Assembly (NCBI GenBank): GCA_002700405.1
Contig: PACY01000004.1
Span: 1-10,119, forward strand
Source: Flavobacteriaceae bacterium
Lineage (GTDB): Bacteria; Bacteroidota; Bacteroidia; Flavobacteriales; Flavobacteriaceae
Length of the DNA: 10,119 nt
Direction of reading: 5' to 3'
Under the pieces are notes generated by a model, which saw only the letters and a program-made list of their open reading frames with translations, was not told where the DNA came from and searched no databases. Position numbers and translations under genes: made by a program. This document shows positions 6,997 to 10,119 of this stretch, in pieces. Within the stretch, counting starts at the first letter, position 1, and each line of letters starts with the position of its first letter.

Positions 6997-8445
6997 TTAT
7001 CCAACAGAACCTTCTAGACTAATTTCAAGAAGTTTTTGAGCTTCTACTGCGAACTCCATAGGTAATTTGTTCAATACATCCTTGCTGAATCCATTAATGA
7101 TTAATGCAATAGCTTTTTCTGTATCAATACCTCTTTGATTACAGTAAAATATCTGATCTTCACCTATTTTACTGGTTGTAGCTTCGTGTTCTACTTGAGC
7201 GGATTTATTTTTAGTTTCTATGTATGGGAAAGTATGGGCCCCACACTTATTCCCAATTAATAGACTGTCACATTGAGAGAAATTCCTAGCATTATTAGCT
7301 CTGGCGCTAATATGAACTAGTCCTCTATAACTGTTTTGAGATTTTCCTGCAGAAATTCCTTTTGATATAATAGTTGATCTAGTATTATCACCTAAATGAA
7401 TCATTTTAGTACCTGTATCAGCTTGTTGAAAATTATTTGTTACAGCTATTGAATGAAATTCACCTACTGAATTATCTCCTTTTAGAATACATGATGGATA
7501 TTTCCATGTAACAGCACTGCCAGTTTCAACTTGAGTCCATGATATTTTAGCATTCTTCTCACATAAACCTCTTTTAGTTACAAAATTGAAGACTCCTCCT
7601 TTTCCTTTTGAATCTCCTGGATACCAGTTTTGTACGGTGCTGTATTTTATCTCAGCATCATCTAATGCAATTAGCTCCACAACTGCTGCATGTAACTGGT
7701 TTTCATCTCTACTTGGAGCAGAGCATCCTTCAAGATAACTTACATAACTCCCTTTGTCTGCAATCACCAATGTTCTTTCAAATTGGCCTGTCCCCGCTTC
7801 ATTGATTCTAAAATATGTAGACAGCTCCATAGGACATTTTACACCCTTTGGGATATAACAAAATGAGCCATCACTAAAAACAGCTGAATTTAGCGCAGCA
7901 TAGAAGTTGTCTTTTTTTGGGACAACTGATCCAATATATTTTTTAATTAGATCTGGATGGTTTTTTATTGCTTCACTAATCGAACAGAATATAATTCCTT
8001 TTTTATTTAATGTGTCTTTAAAAGTAGTAGCAACAGAAACAGAATCGATTACTACATCCATAGCTACTCCAGCAAGTTTCTTTTGCTCATCTATAGAAAT
8101 TCCTAATTTTTTAAATGTTGCCAGTAATTCAGGGTCTACTTCATCAAGACTGTTATATTTTGGCTTATTTGATGGAGCAGAGTAATAAGAAATCTTTTGA
8201 AAATCAGGCTTTTTATATTTTACATTAGCCCACTCAGGCTCTTCCATTTTTTTCCATATCTTAAACGCATCCAGTCTCCATTCTGTCATCCACGAAGGCT
8301 CACCTTTTTTCTTAGATATAGCCTTTACGATTTCTTCATTTAATCCAATAGGAAGAGTGTCAGACTTAATGTCTGTGTAAAAACCATATTCGTATTCTTT
8401 GGTTTCTAATTCTTTTTTTAAATCATCTTCTGTATACTTACTCAT
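6997..8445 (-). CDS. sufB: Fe-S cluster assembly scaffold SufB
   Basis: SufB is the main scaffold subunit on which the nascent cluster forms in the SufBC2D complex. The 482-residue product (E. coli 495) has the N-terminal EPSWMTEWRLDAFKIWKKM segment, SFCYIPKGVKCPMELSTYF, YLEGCSAPSRDENQLHAAVVEL, and the core beta-helix with HSIAVTNNFQQADTGTKM. The key C-terminal residues are Cys435 in FYCNQRGI and Glu464 in LPMEFAVEAQ, with the same 29-residue spacing as Cys405 and Glu434 of E. coli SufB. The ATG start at 8445 is nine bases after the stop of the A-type carrier gene. Confidence 0.97.
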   Translation of the reverse strand: MSKYTEDDLKKELETKEYEYGFYTDIKSDTLPIGLNEEIVKAISKKKGEPSWMTEWRLDAFKIWKKMEEPEWANVKYKKPDFQKISYYSAPSNKPKYNSLDEVDPELLATFKKLGISIDEQKKLAGVAMDVVIDSVSVATTFKDTLNKKGIIFCSISEAIKNHPDLIKKYIGSVVPKKDNFYAALNSAVFSDGSFCYIPKGVKCPMELSTYFRINEAGTGQFERTLVIADKGSYVSYLEGCSAPSRDENQLHAAVVELIALDDAEIKYSTVQNWYPGDSKGKGGVFNFVTKRGLCEKNAKISWTQVETGSAVTWKYPSCILKGDNSVGEFHSIAVTNNFQQADTGTKMIHLGDNTRSTIISKGISAGKSQNSYRGLVHISARANNARNFSQCDSLLIGNKCGAHTFPYIETKNKSAQVEHEATTSKIGEDQIFYCNQRGIDTEKAIALIINGFSKDVLNKLPMEFAVEAQKLLEISLEGSVG

Positions 8446-8454
8446 AATTTTATT

Positions 8455-8784
8455 TTATAGAGAAAAACTTTCTCCACATCCACACGTCCTATTAGCATTA
8501 GGATTTACAAAAACAAATCCTTTTCCATTTAATCCTCCAGAAAATTCTAAAGTTGTTCCAACTAGGTATAACAAACTCTTTTTGTCAACAACTATTTTAA
8601 TTGCATTGTCTTCAAAAATCTTATCATCATTCCCTTTTTTATTGTCAAAGTTTAATTCGTATGAAAGTCCGGAGCATCCACCACTCTTTACACCAACTCT
8701 TACAAAGTCAGTGTTATGACTAAAGCCATCCCTTTCCATTAATTTAATTACCTCATTTCGGGCAATATCCGTAATACTGATCAC
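8455..8784 (-). CDS. A-type Fe-S carrier protein (SufA/IscA/HesB family)
   Basis: This small cytoplasmic protein carries assembled clusters from the SUF scaffold to target enzymes. With a GTG start at 8784 it has 109 residues, beginning ISITDIARNEVIKLM as in flavobacterial relatives, with the three cluster-binding cysteines at 37 (SGGCSG), 101 and 103 (TCGCGESF); spacing equals that of E. coli IscA (35, 99, 101). A longer frame opens at a TTG at 8817, but those 11 extra residues (MYICSPVNFNS) look unlike the family and overlap a perfect promoter box, so the shorter start is preferred. By position it serves as SufA, but sequence alone does not separate SufA, IscA and ErpA well, so no symbol is given. 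Confidence 0.92.
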   Translation of the reverse strand: MISITDIARNEVIKLMERDGFSHNTDFVRVGVKSGGCSGLSYELNFDNKKGNDDKIFEDNAIKIVVDKKSLLYLVGTTLEFSGGLNGKGFVFVNPNANRTCGCGESFSL

Positions 8785-8806
8785 ACTATTAAAATTTACT
8801 GGACTA

Positions 8807-8836
8807 CAAATATACAACTAAACTAGATTTTTTTAA
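8807..8836 (-). promoter_or_regulatory. Promoter of the suf operon (Bacteroidota type)
   Basis: Read on the minus strand, 8814-8807 is TATATTTG, a perfect fit to the -7 consensus TAnnTTTG. Nineteen bases upstream is TTA (8836-8834) where the -33 consensus has TTG. Transcription should start near 8800, giving a leader of about 15 bases before the GTG at 8784. The box lies inside the longer frame of the carrier gene, which argues against the 8817 start. Confidence 0.6.
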
Positions 8837-8869
8837 CATTTTTACTGCTATTACTCATATAATTAACAA

Positions 8870-8885
8870 CTTTTTAAGTAAAAAG
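8870..8885. repeat. Short inverted repeat before thiL
   Basis: CTTTTTA (8870-8876) and TAAAAAG (8879-8885) are perfect seven-base arms with a two-base centre. The dyad sits four bases upstream of the thiL -7 box, where a regulator could act. Chance is possible because of the AT-rich composition. The rest of the divergent spacer (8785-8902) shows only the two promoter boxes. Confidence 0.35.
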
Positions 8886-8889
8886 AATG

Positions 8890-8897
8890 TAAATTTG
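8890..8897 (+). promoter_or_regulatory. thiL: -7 promoter box of thiL
   Basis: TAAATTTG is a perfect match to TAnnTTTG. It ends only five bases before the ATG at 8903, so transcription would start at or very near the start codon and give a leaderless or nearly leaderless mRNA. No TTG is seen at the -33 distance. Confidence 0.5.
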
Positions 8898-8902
8898 CCT
8901 TC

Positions 8903-9949
8903 ATGTTAGAGAATAAGAATAAAAATTCAACAAAATTAGAGGATATTGGAGAGTTTTCTCTAATAGATGCTCTAACAAAGGACCTAAAAATTAGACATAA
9001 ATCCACGATAAAGTCTATAGGAGATGATGCAGCAGTATTAGATTATAAAACCAAAAAAATAGTAGTATCTACTGATTTCCTGATAGAGGGAGTACATTTT
9101 GACCTAAGCTATATGCCACTAAAACATCTTGGTTATAAGGCGGTTATGGTCAATTTATCTGATATATATGCCATGAATGCTAACGCTAAGCATATTACAG
9201 TTTCTCTCGCTATTTCTAACAGGTTCTCTCTTGAGGCAATACAAGAATTGTACTCAGGTATAGAATTAGCTGCAAAACAATATGATATAGACCTTATAGG
9301 TGGAGACACAACATCTTCTGTTACAGGGCTTACTATCTCTATAACAGCGCTAGGTGAAGCAAACCTGTCAGATATAGTTTACAGAGATGGCGCAAAAGCC
9401 AATGATTTAATTGTTGTCACTGGTGATTTAGGAGCAGCCTTTATGGGATTAAAGGTATTAGAAAGAGAAAAAGAGGTTTTTAAGGTGAACCCAAAAAACC
9501 AACCTGATTTAGATCAGTACACTTATCTGGTAGAAAGACAGTTAAAACCTGAAGCAAGAAAGGATATTATAAGACTTTTATCTGATTTAAAGGTTAGGCC
9601 AAGCTCTATGATTGATATCAGTGATGGTTTATCATCTGAGTTATTACATATTTGCAAGAAAAGTAAGGTAGGCTGCGATCTGTATGAAAATAAAATACCA
9701 ATGGATCCTCAGTTAATATCAACTTGTGAAGAATTTAATATTAATTCAACGACAATAACTCTTAATGGAGGTGAGGATTATGAATTACTTATGACTGTTT
9801 CACAAAAGGATTATCCCAAAATTAAAGCAAATCCAAATTTAACTGTCATAGGATATATAAAAGAAGAAAAAGCAGGGTGTAATTTAATTTTAAGAGATGA
9901 ATCTTCGGTCGAATTAAAAGCAAGAGGTTGGGGTTCAAAAGAAGATTAG
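8903..9949 (+). CDS. thiL: Thiamine-monophosphate kinase ThiL
   Basis: ThiL phosphorylates thiamine monophosphate with ATP to give thiamine pyrophosphate, the last step of thiamine cofactor synthesis. The 348-residue product belongs to the PurM/AIR synthase-like fold. Visible motifs are IGDDAAVLD at 39-47, STDFLIEGVHF at 56-66, AVMVNLSDIYAMNA at 80-93, the metal-binding LIGGDTTSS at 131-139, VTGDLGAAFMGL at 172-183, IDISDGLSSEL at 237-247 and GGEDYELL at 289-296. Length is near the roughly 325 residues of E. coli ThiL. The ATG fits family N-termini (LEDIGEFSLID follows at 12-22), which matters because the promoter box lies so close. It is divergent from the suf operon and two bases from the next gene. 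Confidence 0.95.
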   Translation: MLENKNKNSTKLEDIGEFSLIDALTKDLKIRHKSTIKSIGDDAAVLDYKTKKIVVSTDFLIEGVHFDLSYMPLKHLGYKAVMVNLSDIYAMNANAKHITVSLAISNRFSLEAIQELYSGIELAAKQYDIDLIGGDTTSSVTGLTISITALGEANLSDIVYRDGAKANDLIVVTGDLGAAFMGLKVLEREKEVFKVNPKNQPDLDQYTYLVERQLKPEARKDIIRLLSDLKVRPSSMIDISDGLSSELLHICKKSKVGCDLYENKIPMDPQLISTCEEFNINSTTITLNGGEDYELLMTVSQKDYPKIKANPNLTVIGYIKEEKAGCNLILRDESSVELKARGWGSKED

Positions 9950-9951
9950 TG

Positions 9952-10119
9952 ATGAAAAGATTTTTGTTTTTATTTATTCTATTCCTTTCTTTTTTTAATA
10001 TTTATTCAGCCGATTATTATGTTTCTTCGTCAGGGGCTGATAATGGAAGTTGTGGATCTGAAGGGTCTCCATGTCAAACTATTCAGTACGCATTAGACAA
10101 TAAAGTTGGTGCTGGGGAC
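9952..10119 (+). CDS. Secreted, probably beta-helix protein (N-terminal part, runs off right edge)
   Basis: An ATG at 9952, two bases after the thiL stop, opens a frame that stays open for 56 residues to the edge. Residues 1-20 are a signal peptide (MKR, then a long hydrophobic stretch rich in Phe and Leu, ending IYSA). The mature start has DYYVSSSGADNGSCGSEGSP followed by CQTIQYALDN and GAGD, which resembles the opening of right-handed parallel beta-helix proteins (the DUF1565-like YVSxxGxDxx...PxxTIQxA pattern). Cys34 and Cys41 could form a disulfide outside the cell. The function (polysaccharide lyase, adhesin or other) cannot be judged from this fragment. Confidence 0.8.
   Translation, partial: MKRFLFLFILFLSFFNIYSADYYVSSSGADNGSCGSEGSPCQTIQYALDNKVGAGD

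Larger units (their letters stand above)
2375..8784 (-). other. SUF iron-sulfur cluster assembly operon (eight genes)
   Basis: Eight same-strand genes follow each other with gaps of 9, 16, 5, 0, 36, 2 and 12 bases: sufA-like, sufB, sufC, sufD, sufS, sufE, DUF59 and DUF2480. The first six keep the order of the E. coli sufABCDSE operon; the last two are additions I recall from Bacteroidota. There is no sufR or iscR gene in the window, and I recognise no IscR-like operator. One promoter box lies before the first gene, and no internal gap is large enough to suggest another. Confidence 0.9.

Noticed and set aside
7608..8185. Plus-strand frames opposite sufB (also 8399-8719 opposite the carrier gene and 4334-5068 opposite sufS and sufD)
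   Set aside because: They are fully opposite well-recognised genes, and their products look like reversed coding sequence.
8785..8902. TPP riboswitch or IscR-like operator in the spacer
   Set aside because: The spacer is short and AT-rich, with no riboswitch-like paired core and no recognisable IscR site.

Overview
The window looks like chromosomal DNA from a member of the Bacteroidota, most likely the Flavobacteriia. The DNA is strongly AT-rich. The genes lack clear Shine-Dalgarno sequences. Two start regions carry a perfect match to the Bacteroidota -7 promoter box TAnnTTTG. The gene set also fits: a suf operon ending in a DUF59 gene and a DUF2480 gene, and secreted proteins with CUB-like, cysteine-rich modules. 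The genus cannot be told from this sequence.

Layout. At the left edge (1-1078, minus strand) is the N-terminal part of a large secreted protein built from repeated CUB-like modules. A 121-base divergent spacer (1079-1199) separates it from hflX (1200-2378, plus strand), a ribosome-associated GTPase. hflX converges on the last gene of a long minus-strand operon, and their two stop codons share the palindrome CTAG. The operon (8784 down to 2375) reads sufA-like, sufB, sufC, sufD, sufS, sufE, a DUF59/MIP18-type gene and a DUF2480 gene, with gaps of 0 to 36 bases. A short divergent spacer holds promoter boxes for this operon and for thiL (8903-9949, plus strand), thiamine-monophosphate kinase. 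Two bases after thiL begins a secreted, probably beta-helical protein that runs off the right edge.

How the genes work together. SufS takes sulfur from cysteine and SufE carries it to the SufB-SufC-SufD scaffold, where SufC hydrolyses ATP and a cluster is built. The A-type carrier then hands the cluster to target proteins. The DUF59 protein probably helps cluster maturation or transfer. The DUF2480 protein has no known function; its operon position and cysteines make it a candidate accessory factor for Fe-S assembly. All catalytic residues I checked in the Suf proteins and in HflX and ThiL are present, so these genes look intact. No regulator, RNA gene, mobile element or CRISPR array is visible.

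Start corrections. The A-type carrier most likely starts at a GTG at 8784, and SufE at a TTG at 3642; both are shorter than the longest open frames. hflX appears to use TTG.
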